Assembly (NCBI GenBank): GCA_964017235.1
Contig: OZ024939.1
Coordinates: 44,990,241 to 45,054,240 of the forward strand
Origin: Sabellastarte sp. h YS-2021
Lineage: Eukaryota; Annelida; Polychaeta; Sabellida; Sabellidae
Direction: 5' to 3'
Length of the DNA stretch: 64,000 nt
Part shown: positions 44,901 through 55,494 of the stretch, in pieces
How positions within the stretch are numbered: the stretch's first letter is position 1
How the letters are laid out: each line of letters starts with the position of its first letter
Program-made: the position numbers and the translations under genes
The notes under the pieces: generated by a model
Database searches by the model: none
The model's input: only the letters and a program-made list of their open reading frames with translations
What the model was told of the DNA's origin: nothing

Positions 44901-45526
44901 TAGGTTTTTAGAAATACTCAATAATTTACTATAATTGTATAGAGAAATACCGGATACAAATAGGTAAGTCGCTATAAAAATAATTTATTAGTTTATGAGT
45001 GCTTCTAAAATAGTGTAGTGTCTTTATTTGTGATGTTTTTTCAATGTTGGGCAGCTGAAGTTTTTGTCTCTTGCAGGGTGGGATAAAGAGACTAGGCCTG
45101 GTCTGTCTGAGCAAATAGTCTAAAGTGGGGTATTTTCTTTTTTGCTTGTCTATTTGGCATGTCATGAACAAATTGTGAAGTCCAGCTATTATCAAAGAGT
45201 GAATGATAGGTGGGATGATAGGTCATCATAAAATATATGTTTCTTGTATTCTCTGGTAAGAACAGACACACCTATCAAAGCTGTCATATATCGGTAAGTC
45301 ATAATATTCACTTGATTTTTTAATTAAATAGATAAAATGCTGTTTATTTCCATTACAGAGTTGCCAGGATGATTGTAGTGGTTTCTGTGATTCTGATATT
45401 TACGTATGCCATTGCAAGCAGACTGCTCCATTACTATGAATACCCTTCAAATATACAAGTGGAAACTGGTTACCTGGATAAACTTCCTTTTCCAACTGTC
45501 ACTGTGTGTAATAAGAATCCATACAG
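41798..45526 (+). CDS. DEG/ENaC/ASIC-family sodium channel, 5' part (two exons)
   Basis: Exon 1 is 41798-41919 (phase 2 donor GTTAGT) and exon 2 is 45359-45526 (acceptor ATTACAG, phase 2 donor GTATTT). Joined they give 96 residues. The intracellular N-terminus reads KKFTKETTFHGLKYIAE, with the His-Gly motif needed for gating in this family. TM1 is IVVVSVILIFTYAIASRLL (about residues 45-64). The extracellular start reads LPFPTVTVCNKNPYR, the conserved post-TM1 FPxVTxCN motif. These proteins form trimeric amiloride-sensitive cation channels in the plasma membrane; in molluscs some members are peptide-gated (FaNaC), but the subtype cannot be told from this part. The remaining exons (Cys-rich ectodomain, TM2) were not recognised to the right edge of the window. 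Confidence 0.85.
42000..42520. repeat. Dispersed repeats with TTGGCCAA-type motifs (ENaC intron 1)
   Basis: 42000-42125 shares GTTGGCTATTGGTC, GGTCAGCAGTTTTT and TAGATTTGACCT with 56190-56330. 42360-42500 has repeated TTGGCC/GGCCAA words. These are probably MITE copies. Confidence 0.55.
43559..43965 (+). pseudogene. MADF-like protein remnant, second Harbinger copy
   Basis: Reads TKEQYMLFNKKFPDYKDTAK then KEDYWRELA, a TGA, and then MNCNPVEFNCWFATHR and KKNLYFMRPHSSVK. The pattern LW-K-HP-YKD---K---W-E-A-EL----E--K-W---R ... NFSFLRPHI is that of MADF domains in Harbinger elements. The tail is Gln/His-rich (KHQQQDKKHQQQ). One in-frame stop interrupts the domain. It lies in ENaC intron 1. Confidence 0.7.
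43947..44014. repeat. Perfect 32-bp palindrome with 4-base loop
   Basis: The arms are exact reverse complements (TTAAATACACATAATGATCC ... loop AATA ... GGATCATTATGTGTATTTAA). Similarity continues a little further (AGGC / GCCT) with a 2-base gap. The TAA that ends the MADF-like frame lies inside the left arm. Confidence 0.95.
44040..45358. other. ENaC intron 1, AT-rich, nothing recognised
   Basis: A minus-strand open frame at 44929-45195 (88 codons) contains TRPSLFIPPCKRQKLQLPN but matches no family I know. No splice-supported exon was seen. Confidence 0.4.
45359..45526 (+). CDS. DEG/ENaC channel exon 2
   Basis: Encodes the end of the cytosolic N-terminus, TM1 and the post-TM1 FPTVTVCN motif. 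It enters and leaves in phase 2, so further exons must follow. Confidence 0.85.
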
Positions 45527-45602
45527 GTATTTATTTATTAAATTTTACTGTATAAGTGTTTTTTTTCGCGGGCAATTTCAAGATCATAAAAGTGATATTA
45601 TT

Positions 45603-45921
45603 TGTCACAAATCACTCTGCTAAAGGTTGTTACAAGGCAATACCATGATCCGTGTAATATTAAATGTGAATATCTAATTTCTATTCATAATAATATATGT
45701 TCTTGACAACATTATAACAAGGTGCCCCATGTTAAATATTATTAATTTGTAGAACTATTGTCACAAATCACAAATCACTCTGCTAAAGGTTGTTACAAGG
45801 CAATACCATGATCCGTGTAATATTAAATGTGAATCTCTAATTTCTATTCATAATAATATATGTTCTTGACAACATTATAACAAGGTGCCCCATGTTAAAT
45901 ATTATTAATTTGTAGAACTAT
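45603..45921 (+). repeat. Tandem duplication, 156-bp unit, two copies
   Basis: 45603-45758 and 45759-45921 are nearly identical. The second copy has a 7-base AAATCAC expansion near its start and one clear substitution (GAATATC to GAATCTC). It lies 76 bp after ENaC exon 2. Confidence 0.95.
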
Positions 45922-47148
45922 AAACTATTGCATTAACTAATGACTAAAATGATTAACTTACACCACAGTATTTTAACACTTCTTATTAAGCATTATTAAT
46001 ATTTTTTAGTGTAAAACTTTATTTGTTATTTTTAAAAATAATTCATGATTTGGCATGGTCCAATGGTGGCTCTTCAACTGTGGTAACCAGTTGCATGTGT
46101 ACTTCATTAATGATCACGATCTTCAGTGGTAACTGAAAACAGTCCAACCAGTATATTTTCCATTTTCCAAAATCCGTCCAGTTCAGTTTCGAATGTCACA
46201 GGGTGTGGCATGTTTCCACTTTTCCCACATTGATGCAACCCACATTGATGCAACATAGTTTACCTGAAGTAACTTTTTCATTGACTTTATGCATCTTACC
46301 TAACAGACTAGTGCAACTGGCCCAGCATGAGTTGGCCCCACTAAACATCAGAAAAAGATGTCCTATGTCTCCAATGGCCCTCATACTTGCCAGAGGGCAA
46401 ATGCTTCCTATTTTTGTTTGGTTACTATTAGGGGTGGGACGAGTACAAATGATCTGGGTTGATGCTAGCAGATAAAGACTGGACTCAACATCGATCCCTC
46501 GAGAAGATAGGTATCCACCTCAACAGGAAACGACATCCAATATGGTGGCTCCCGTAAACGAAAAAAAAATAAAGACAAAAGCTTTGAATCACTTGAATTA
46601 GTTATTGTCAGCACATAATATCAATAATATTATGTTGAAAATGGTGGATTATGCGATTTAATTTAAGTAAGGTGCTTTATTAACTAAAAAACATAACCGA
46701 TTCTGTAGGTTGTTATATATACATGAGCATTCGACCTTGAGAATTGGGATCAAATTTTCATGAAAATTTGCCTCCCTTGTCCAGTGTCGAATGCTCGGTC
46801 ACACCCCTAGTGACTATGATGTCACTTCTTTTTCTTTTGGCACAAATCATTTTGAAAGTGTTTTTCCTACTCGAGTTTTATCATTTTGTGACTGTATCAA
46901 GCAATAGGTTGTGTGGACTTATTCTGTCTTAGAGATATTATGTCTTCATCTGGACAGAAAAAAAGGTGTGGTCATATTATGGCCTGAGCTTTAATACTCG
47001 TATAAGATGTTCTCACTGCCGCAAGGGGTCTGGTACTGATCTATGGGTTTTTGGACAAGAAGAATGTGTTGCATATGTCTTTTACTCAACCCTGACCAAT
47101 GGGCCACTCCTAAGATACAAAAATATTAAAAAATCTAAATTGGTTATT
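45922..47148. other. No confident gene
   Basis: Contains a tandem CCACATTGATGCAAC doublet (46227-46254). Open frames at 46203-46475 and 46966-47199 on the plus strand match no family I know. Confidence 0.35.
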
Positions 47149-47391
47149 TTAATGGAGTCCTCTCAAGTCACCGTGGTAGGTCTGGTAGACTTTAACTAGT
47201 CTGGTATCATTTGGCATTTCACCAATTAACGCTTTGGTAAGAGAGTCCTCATTGCAGCAAAAAGTTCCAGACCTTAAAGGCCTAGTAGCACCTAACATAC
47301 AACTTTGTCTCAAATATTCAAGTAACATACACACATCCCAGTAATTATAACCACACAGCTGAGAGTTGTGTACTTTAGATAAATATTTCAC
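47149..47391 (-). CDS. Unrecognised minus-strand open frame
   Basis: Open for 80 codons to a TAA at 47149, reading YNYWDVCMLLEYLRQSCMLG then SGTFCCNEDSLTKALIGEM and KVYQTYHGDLRGLH. It has no ATG at the open end and is bounded upstream by a TAA, so it would need an upstream exon. The composition is protein-like but I recognise no family. Confidence 0.3.
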   Translation of the reverse strand: MKYLSKVHNSQLCGYNYWDVCMLLEYLRQSCMLGATRPLRSGTFCCNEDSLTKALIGEMPNDTRLVKVYQTYHGDLRGLH

Positions 47392-47969
47392 TTTTTATGC
47401 TGCTTGTCGGCTTTCTGCTTCAACATAAACAGTATCCATTTTATCTCTTGTGCACACGTCATCTGTTGTGTGTACAGTCAGTGAACACAGTACTGACTTC
47501 ACTATATGATTTGCTGTTTGTTGATGAACTTAATAAAAAAACTGTAAAGATTACACTGACCAATTGATATTTATAATTGCTTGACTATCAGTAAAGATTG
47601 CAATGAAAATCTATAGATTGAAAATCCCCAGATTAAAAATCCCTGAATATTTTCAAACCCATAGAAAATCAAGATGTGGCATTAAAAATCACCAATATAA
47701 AAACTCCAAATACTATAGTATTTACAAATGCATTATTATTTTGTCTTGTTATTAATTCATTTCTGTATACACATGTAGACCTTTAATGTGACTTCCATTT
47801 CCTGTTCTTCAAAACAGAAATGTAGTTGTTAATTACAATCAGGGAAAATAGTTTTCATTTGTCTTGTCTATGTAGAAGTTAAACAACATATATAATGAAA
47901 GGTATACAGACTATTACTGCTGTTAGGTCAAGCTTACTGTTTTTTAATAAATACTTAGAGGGTTAAAGG
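47392..47969. other. No recognisable gene
   Basis: AT-rich; nothing recognised apart from short GATTnAAAATCCC iterations (47600-47700). Confidence 0.4.
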
Positions 47970-48114
47970 TACAATACACTTTATTTGAGGGGTGCTTGAG
48001 TATGTTTCAGACATACATTAACTAAAATGTTGAGTCAAAACCATTTGACTAAACATTTTAGTTAATGTATGCTCTAAAACATACTCAAACACCCCTCAAA
48101 TAAAATGTATTGTA
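47970..48114. mobile_element. Foldback MITE, 145 bp
   Basis: Arms of about 60 bp are inverted copies: TACAATACACTTTATTTGAG and CATACATTAACTAAAATGTT on the left, AACATTTTAGTTAATGTATG and AAATAAAATGTATTGTA on the right, around a 20-base centre. TA bases at both edges suggest a TA target site. Confidence 0.85.
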
Positions 48115-48416
48115 TATTATTATTATTTTATTCTCTTATTTTATGGATATTTTATCTTGGGGATTTTCAATCCTACATCTTGGGATTTCTGTGCAAATAT
48201 TGAGTGATTTTTGATGTGGGGATTTCGGTGTTTTTCAAAAGTGAAATAAAAAATTTTTTGGAAAGCAAATTAACTTTATAATATATTTTAGATAATTTTC
48301 CCTCCTTTAACAAGTAACTAACATTGTTAATTTAATCAAGTAATATGTGACATATGTTTGATGTCCAGATCCTGTGGAAACATTGGATGTATTTAAATCT
48401 ACTGCCATATTCATAT

Positions 48417-49116
48417 GCAGTAGAACCTCAATTATCCGGAAACTATTAAACTATCTCAGAAACTATTAATTCTGGTGCTTTATAAAATGTACCATTTACA
48501 GAAACGCCTAACTTCTTTGATCTTTATCACCATTGTTACAATAGGGGAGGGATTAATTCAATTACACGACCCGCTACACACCTTGTTTCATAATGCGCCA
48601 ATCAATAAAAGGATGTTCGATTGGCCTTCGCAATTTATAACCTCCCAGAGTAGGTACACAGACTGACAACGTGTATAAAAGAAAAGACGTCGACAATGCA
48701 TTACCAACCAAACACTTTTTTTACATTTTTACAATAAATAATCTCCAGGAGTTTTTCAATTGACAAAATGCGTGATGATATTTATCTAAAATTAAAATGC
48801 AATCAATGCATGTACCAACCAAACTCGCCCAGTTAAAATCTGAGTAATATTTTAAATAAAAATGATAATATTCATAGATATGGAGCAAATAAGCGACAAT
48901 TAGAGGGTCAGTTACAATATATTATACAGATATATTAAATATATCATCCATGAATACCGATGTCTATATTAAGTGCATAAGAGAGATTTTCTATTATTGC
49001 CAACTCGATAACCCCCTAGACAGTGAATTTCAGTTTCCTTCATCTATCCAAACCCCTCAATTATCCGACTAGATTGTATGTCTCCCACTGGGTTGGGATA
49101 ATCGAGGTTCTACTGT
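48417..49116. mobile_element. Pogo/Tigger-like MITE, about 700 bp
   Basis: The termini are inverted: CAGTAGAACCTCAATTATCC at left and GGATAATCGAGGTTCTACTG at right. This CAGTAGAACCTCGATTATCCG type is characteristic of pogo-family (Tc1/mariner superfamily) elements. The right end is followed by TA; the left has TG, a decayed TA. No transposase is encoded. Confidence 0.85.
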
Positions 49117-49127
49117 ACATTATACTC

Positions 49128-49346
49128 ATTTATTTATTTGGGGTTTAACATAACTTTGAACACTGCACAGGTCCCTGATGACGGTTAGTTCTGTGGGCAG
49201 AGGAAACCAGTGCATACAGTTCATGTAAACTGCCTACCATTGGTAAGCAGCTACCAACTTTCCCACATAAAGTCCCGGGTTTTAACTCTAGACCTCAGAG
49301 GTGGGAGGCGAGTGTGTTACCACTGTGCCACTATGGCCCCTCATTA
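49128..49346 (-). mobile_element. tRNA-derived SINE, copy D
   Basis: Minus-strand copy of the 28119 family. A perfect 11-bp duplication ACATTATACTC flanks it (49117-49127, 49347-49357). It inserted immediately next to the pogo-like MITE end. Confidence 0.9.
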
Positions 49347-49357
49347 ACATTATACTC

Positions 49358-50217
49358 TACTTTACTGTTTTGAAGAATACTGAGAAAATTAAGAAAAAGA
49401 TTATTTTTAAAGGTTTATTTAAATATTCATTCTAAAAAGTGGAATAGTACTGTTTTGATAGAAATGAGAAAATTCAGATAAACCTATGGTAATGCTTTCA
49501 TTTGTAAAGGTTAAAAGTTATATCTAACCACTGATTTTCAATTTCCAAACCCAGATGTCCCATATCCTCAAAATCACCCAGAACCTATAAAACTAGATGT
49601 GAGATATTGCACATTTTTAAGATTCTCACAGGTTCCAGATATAAAATGTTTTATTATTGTCCAATATGATAATGCAGTACATATCTCATTACACAATCAA
49701 ATATTGTCAATACAGATGAATAATTTTGATCCAAATTATCTTTCGTATTACTACTTTCATAATCAGATATACAGGCCTCAAAGTTTTATTCTTGTACATT
49801 CCCACCAATCCTATATGGTAAGGTCTGTGTTCTCTCCACCATTTTTGCTACTTGGTAAACTATTATCATCATCAAAATCAAATAAGTTTTAAAAATTATT
49901 TTCATCAGATATATCTTTGATAAATGATGTCAGCCAGTTTGATTATCTACACACACAAATGAGAAAAAAACATACACCACACTGAAACTGTGTGTTTCTG
50001 CATATACACACACAGAGCATTCACAGTACAGCATATTTGTTGTGCACAACAGTTGACGTAGTACACACAATTTCTGAAGGGGAGGTTTTAACAGGAGAAA
50101 TGGCTAATTTAGAGTAAATAAATGAGCTGTAGAATCATGAATACTGGATTGTTTTTCAAAAGCGTGGTATTTATGTAAACAGGATGATCAGTGCAATGTT
50201 TTAAGCCTAAAATATTA
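49358..50217. other. No confident gene
   Basis: A plus-strand segment (49632-49818) is bounded by CACAG and GTAAGG and open in one frame, but its sequence matches no known domain. Nothing else was recognised. Confidence 0.4.
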
Positions 50218-50827
50218 CATGGGTTAGCATGAAGTGGGTCGATTCATGAAGTGGGTCAATTTTTCAAGAAATTCTACCAAAATAAAAGTTTGCTGTATTC
50301 CTATATCATAAAATTTTGGGAAAAGTTTTACAGTACATATTTAAATTATAAAAGATCAGATTTGGATGTTTTGATGTCTGTTAAATTTAATAATTTTAAT
50401 TATTAAAAATAAATTTTATTGTCCTTCTCATGGGAGGAAAAATCCTTACTGCAATTACATCATGGTACATTCACAAACCAAATCTATTGATCATGGATTT
50501 ATTCCTATTGTCTTTCTTGTGAACATTTTTGTGAACTTGTAAGTATAATAAATCCAAGAAACACATTGATTTGGTCAAAATATGAATATGGGAGAAGTAT
50601 TTTTGACTGAAAAATCGACCCACTTCATGAATGTTTGGTGCAGATATTTTTCAAAGATTTTGTACAATTTTACATTTCAGAGAAAAAAGTTATACACCAA
50701 TTTTTGCATTACGTTGCTGCTACCACTTTCTTCTGTATGTCTGCTAAATATAATGTTTCTAGCCAATCTACTTTTAACATAGCACTAAAAACACTTGAAA
50801 AATCGACCCACTTCATGCTAACCCATG
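50218..50827. mobile_element. Tc1/mariner-type MITE, 610 bp
   Basis: Terminal inverted repeats of about 25-30 bp (CATGGGTTAGCATGAAGTGG at left, its complement at right) are flanked by TA on both sides. An internal AAAATCGACCCACTTCATGA (50611) repeats the terminal word. A diverged relative lies at 59530-59850. Confidence 0.9.
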
Positions 50828-50869
50828 TAGTATGTTAGATTTATCTTTAAACGCTACTAGGCCTTTAAA

Positions 50870-51690
50870 GAAGAGTTGTCAACAAGCTTTGCATCACTGG
50901 AAGCACTCTTAACTGTAGAATCAAACCTACTGCCATGTTGTGTATCTTCATCTACACAACCTCCTAGGGAACTGGTGTTCATCCTGGTCAAGGTCACTCA
51001 TCCCCCCCAAGCAGTGGTGGTGTCTGCTTCTCCATTCACGCTATTTCCTCTCCCCCAGCTAGTTTGGCTCCAGGCTGGGAATAGGAGGTAGACTTTGATT
51101 GTAGCATGCCATTATATACTCAACAAGAACAGTCGTATGATCTCTATGTCCAGTAACTGGGAGTTTCCATCCCAATTGGAGAACCTTTATCTGAAAAGGC
51201 CTCAAGAGGTGGAACCCATTTTCATCCAACAGACAACACCCTGGACTCTTTTTATGACATCCATCTGCAGGAATAAAAGAGGAGTTTATCTGAAGACCTA
51301 AGTTGCCATGAAACTGTTAGAGGTGTCGGTTCATACACAAACTGGTCTTTTATTCCTGATCATGAGTACACATCAAAGTGTAGACATGACAGTCGCTGGA
51401 CTGTACAAGAAGTCAACCAGTGGGAAAGATCTCTGTAAATCCTACCCTTATAGTCCTAACTTATAAATCATAAGACGGTCATGTTTCCCATTCTGGTATC
51501 AGGGTCAGGCTCAGGACTAATCAGTTCTTGAAAGTACCTAAAACCCTGAATATGTGATACAGTTTACATCCAGCTCACAACCCTATTGACACTGGACCAG
51601 GAAAAGTCCTGAAGTACTGATCAAATGATGCATAACACCTCAATAGCTCCTTCAGTCACATTTCAAAGCCTTTAGGTCATACTACTAATC
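50870..51690 (+). other. Coding-like but broken sequence, unassigned
   Basis: Less AT-rich than its flanks. Plus-strand fragments such as SMPLYTQQEQSYDLYVQ (51100), SIPIGEPLSEKASRGGTHFH and SYTNWSFIPDHEYTSK read like protein but are cut by stops. It is probably a decayed retroelement; no defining motif was seen. Confidence 0.3.
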
Positions 51691-51698
51691 ATCCTTAA

Positions 51699-51936
51699 TT
51701 TCTTATTTATTTATTTGGGGTTTTACATCACTTTCAACACTGTACAGGTCATATCATGATGGGTAGTTGGAATGGCAGAGGAAACCAGTACATACAGTTG
51801 ATCAAGGTTCTGTACTGTAAACTGCTGACCAACGGCAAGCAACTACCAGCTTTCCCACTTGAGGCCTGGCCGGGTACCGAACCCCGGCCTCAGAGGTGGG
51901 AGGTGAGAATGTTACCACTCTGCTACTGTGGCCCCT
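51699..51936 (-). mobile_element. tRNA-derived SINE, copy E
   Basis: Minus-strand copy of the 28119 family with head GAGGTGGGAGGTGAGAAT and B-box complement GGTACCGAACCCC. It is flanked by an imperfect duplication AATCATCCTTAA / AATCCTCCTTAA. Confidence 0.85.
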
Positions 51937-52319
51937 AATCCTCCTTAAGGGCACCCTGTCTAAATGGGACAAGGCAATGTGATGGAGTACTTATGTCTGC
52001 AACCACGTTGCAGGATTTAATTGCTGCATTACAAAGTAACAGAATAAAAATTTAAGATCTCTGAATGCTGAGCCCTCCAGTGGGAAGTCATCAAAGAAAG
52101 CAGACAAAGCCCTATTAGAAAAATGTGACTAAACAGCTTCAATCGTAAGTTTCTGCTTGGTAAAAGCAATGTAAAATCTGGTAGACATTCTTTTTGTGCA
52201 GATCGGTAACATTACCTTATTGAGGAGAGATGATTATTTGGAGCATCTGTAACTGGGTATTAAGCCAGACATAAGGTGTGCTTTGTGAAACAGCCATTTG
52301 AATTCCTCAAGCCTATTCT

Positions 52320-52830
52320 CCAGATGATGTACGGATTTAGAGTTAAATTTAAGACTTTGGTCTTAGATTTTGTTAAAAGAATGTTAAGTCTGTGGTCTTA
52401 GACTTAGCAGATTTCACAAAGCAGCTAAGTCCAAGAAATTGCTAAGTCAGTGGACTTAACTTTAAGTAGTGGGCTTAAATTTGTAAAGAGGACTTAAATC
52501 TGGCAGCCATAAACTTTTCTCCACTTCAAAATTTGAAATGGCTGTAAAAGTATAATTATGCAGAACACCTTACTGAAGTAGTCTTTCGGAAGTTTATATG
52601 TTGTAACAAGGTTTTCTATTTCAAAACAGTACTTATCCTCAGATAAAATGCATCAAATGAAGGATATAAAAGGTCACATGATACAGAAAACCACTGTGGT
52701 TATTTGATAAGCTTGGACTTAGCTAAGTCACCCTTTTGTGAAATCCATTTAAGTCCCAGACCTAGCTAAGACCAAAGCCAATAAAGGGACTTAGCTTAAG
52801 TCCTTTAGTGAAATTGGCCCCTGGTCATTA
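52320..52830. mobile_element. Foldback repeat rich in AAGTC/GACTT words
   Basis: The left half runs TTAAGACTTTGGTCTTAG and the right half ends GGGACTTAGCTTAAGTCC then TTAGTGAAATTGGCCCC. The halves are loosely complementary throughout. The terminal GTGAAATTGGCCCC resembles the ends of other foldback MITEs here (TATTCACAAA / GGGGCC). Confidence 0.6.
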
Positions 52831-53630
52831 AGTACATATAACAAGACACTGCAATATGTTTCAATGTATTATTCACCCTATTTTCAAATGCCTGGATAAT
52901 TGAGAAATAATGTGCTTACTTGGCATTGATCTACAAGATATTTTCTCAATATGTTGGAACACCCGTGTATACATCACTTGAAATTTACAATATGTCTTAT
53001 TGAGAATTAATTTCAACTGGTAATACTGTATTTTTGCTTGCATTCATTTTTCCAGATAGGTTTAAGTTATATATACCTACCAAAAGAATAAAATGGAAAA
53101 ATTAAATTTCATTTTTTAGTATTTCAAATCCAAATCAAGATCTTTAGCTCACACATCCATATGCTGAAGCTCCATCTGCCATATCTTGTGGTCTATGAGT
53201 ACAGTTATTGAAACACCTAATGATTCAAATAAGTGGAACAGTTTACAATTTGATGATAAATCAACATGTCTGAACTTGAACAAGATTGCATCATCTGAGA
53301 AATAAGTTATTTTTGAGTATACTTATTTCTAGGTCATATGTCAACATATGTACTACTGCTGGGAATCATGCCCAGGCATATTCTTTCTCTTAACACTTTT
53401 TGCTTGTATTGCAATTAATAACTGCCTCATCAGCCTTTTTATTACATGTTACAATTCTATTGGTCCATTCATTACAGTTGCATCTGGCTCTCTGCAATTG
53501 GTTGATCACACAAAACCTAAATCTATAAAGTCCCAGATAATGCTGATTTTCTAAAGAGTTTCACAGTTATCTTATAGTGGAAACTGCATTCGAAAGAAAA
53601 ATTTGTACAATGCCAGAAGCTGTAGTAGTT
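52831..53630. other. No recognisable gene
   Basis: AT-rich sequence; nothing recognised. Confidence 0.4.
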
Positions 53631-53964
53631 AAATCCAATAAATGGATCTAAGAAAAGGAAAGGCAAATGTGTTGGTGGAAACAAGAGTAAGACGTTTTTG
53701 GCAAGTACATCTAGTGCAAAGATTTCTGAAAGTTTTGAGGACTCGCTTTCGAATCTTTTGATGAGTAATGTACCTACATTTGAATACAATGAAAATGAAG
53801 GGAAATCAGCTGCATACAATCCGAATGAAGGCAGAGAAGGTGTTATCAAAAGAACATTTCATCTTGGAGGATCAAAATATGTAATATTTCAAGGCTCTCA
53901 AGGAATAATTGAAAACATTTATTTGAAAGAATGGGAAGATGGTAAGGTGAAAATCAAGGCATAA
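53631..53964 (+). pseudogene. Unassigned open frame with a PC4-like C-terminus
   Basis: Open from a TAG near 53629 to TAA at 53962 with no early ATG. A basic start (SKKRKGKCVGGNKSK) and acidic middle lead to RTFHLGGSKYVIFQGSQG and IYLKEWEDGKVKIK. The last part loosely fits the ssDNA-binding fold of the coactivator PC4 (F-L---KYV-V--F-G ... IR-YY--DGK). The match is weak. It could be a retrocopy or transposon fragment. Confidence 0.25.
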
Positions 53965-54101
53965 AACTGTCCGTTCCTAAATTGGTTGCAATTTTACATC
54001 ATATGGATTTCATTATGAGTGCCATTCAGAATATTTCAGATGGAAAAAAGATGTGGACTCCAGATACCACTTAGGCTCTAACATTTATGTAACCTGTGCA
54101 T

Positions 54102-54289
54102 TTACCTGTGAATTCTCTCATTCAAAAAGTGTTTCACATAAGCACATAAAATTCCAGTGCAAACTACGAATAAGGGCAATGCAAATAACCCATACAGAGG
54201 TCTCATCATACCAGTAGACATATCCGAGTAATGATCATTATCATATGCTCCATTCTGCTCCACCTCTTCATAATTATAAGGGGGTCTCA
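54102..54289 (-). CDS. Terminal exon: acidic stalk and transmembrane helix
   Basis: A pyrimidine-rich tract (TTTGTTCTTTCTCCTTTCC) precedes the acceptor. The exon encodes a Tyr/Asn/Asp-rich stalk, a 19-residue hydrophobic helix, a short basic tail and a stop. An alternative acceptor upstream (AATGAAG) would add MDMTSV in the same frame. Confidence 0.6.
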
Positions 54290-54871
54290 CTGAAGTCATA
54301 TCCATCTTCATTGGAAAGGAGAAAGAACAAATTACATATACATATTTCTTCAATGTACGCATCTATGGACCTCAGAGACATAATGCACAAACAGGAGTTA
54401 TATCTATCTGGTATATTGGACTGTATTATGATTTCACTACAGGAACTTTAATGAAGTAGTCTAAACTTCTACCCTTCAAAAGCTGATCTCTGATTATAAA
54501 AACTTGAAAAATTATATGTTATAACATATAACATTTAAAAAGAAATATTACGTGAAACACATCCCACAATATTTAAATCTGTTTCCTGGTTAACATAGTA
54601 ATAAACACAACAATTCCACCTAATGGTTCTGGCAGAGGGGAATGCTTCTTTGATGGAATCAACAGGCAGGAAAATATGTTCAATGTTACAATTCTGATAA
54701 ATAATGATCTTACTATCCGAATTTTCACAAAATCTGATATTATTCAACAGGAATGGTTTATCAAAGATATCCAACACAACTGTTTCAACTACATGCTATT
54801 AGTTCAACTCTTTGAACTAAAGATAAGGCGCACAATAAAATACCAGATAATATTCTAAAATATTGCCACAT
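54102..54871 (-). CDS. Putative small single-pass membrane protein, possibly frameshifted
   Basis: Three pieces in order on the minus strand. An ATG at 54869-54871 opens MWQYFRILSGILLCALSLVQ, a good signal peptide. Overlapping it by one frame step near 54790, a Cys-containing ectodomain (54552-54790) reads NNIRFCENSDSKIIIYQNCN, AFPSARTIRWNCCVYYYV and IVGCVS, ending at a phase 1 GTAATA donor. The last exon, 54102-54289, enters in phase 1 after GACTTCAG and reads RPPYNYEEVEQNGAYDND as a stalk, then GLFALPLFVVCTGILCAYV as a transmembrane helix, then KHFLNERIHR and TAA. The ectodomain family is not recognised. The signal peptide and ectodomain are one base out of frame, so the gene is either damaged, mis-assembled or wrongly modelled there. 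Confidence 0.5.
54552..54790 (-). CDS. Cys-containing ectodomain exon
   Basis: Open through about 79 codons with five cysteines (two adjacent in NCCVYYY). An acceptor-like GCATGTAG lies at its start. The phase 1 ends match the following exon. Confidence 0.45.
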
Positions 54872-55364
54872 CTTGTACAGATAAGAAGATATAATAAAAC
54901 AATTATAGAAACTTGATTTGAAAAAAGAGGGACATATATAAGGTTGTTTACAGTTCCCGTGCCATTTTGTTTTGCGACAATGAGATCTACTTCCGTGGGG
55001 AACAGAAACCAAAACAAGCTTTTCGTGAGATAAATTCTTGTCCTGTCCTATAGAGCAATGTTATTGGAAAATATGTATCAAATAATTATCAATTGATGCA
55101 TAAATGATATTTTGATACATTTTATGACAATTGCCATGTTTAATTTTTAGTGTATTTCGCTTGTGAAATGGGCGATAATAAGGGTATTTAAGATTCATGT
55201 AGTCTGTCAAGAGTGCTTACTTGTTTTCAAGTTGGTTCTACTGATTGCTGCCGCTGGATTATGGTCTCCCTTGCATAACACCTTGTCCCCCTATTGTGAA
55301 AAAATACATTTACACCAGCCAAACTTGTCACATATATTAAGCTTTTCCAAAGGAATATGCTGAC

Positions 55365-55438
55365 TTTATGGTGACCTTAAACTGTAAATATTAATGGAGC
55401 TATATGGCGTCCTTAAAGTCATAAAATTTGAATAAACC
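55365..55438 (+). repeat. Inverted repeat partner of 63650-63725
   Basis: TTTATGGTGACCTTAAACTG, TAAATATTAATG and CCTTAAAGTCATAAAATTTG match the reverse complement of 63650-63725 with a few differences. The partners are 8.3 kb apart. Confidence 0.85.
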
Positions 55439-55494
55439 CTCTGGCTCCTTTATTTTCCATTTTTAAAATTCCAACTTACCACTGATATTGAAGA

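Noticed and set aside
49632..49818. Possible plus-strand exon (CACAG ... GTAAGG), considered as an ENaC exon
   Set aside because: Its only open frame needs phase 0 entry, which does not follow ENaC exon 2 (phase 2), and its sequence fits no channel or other domain.
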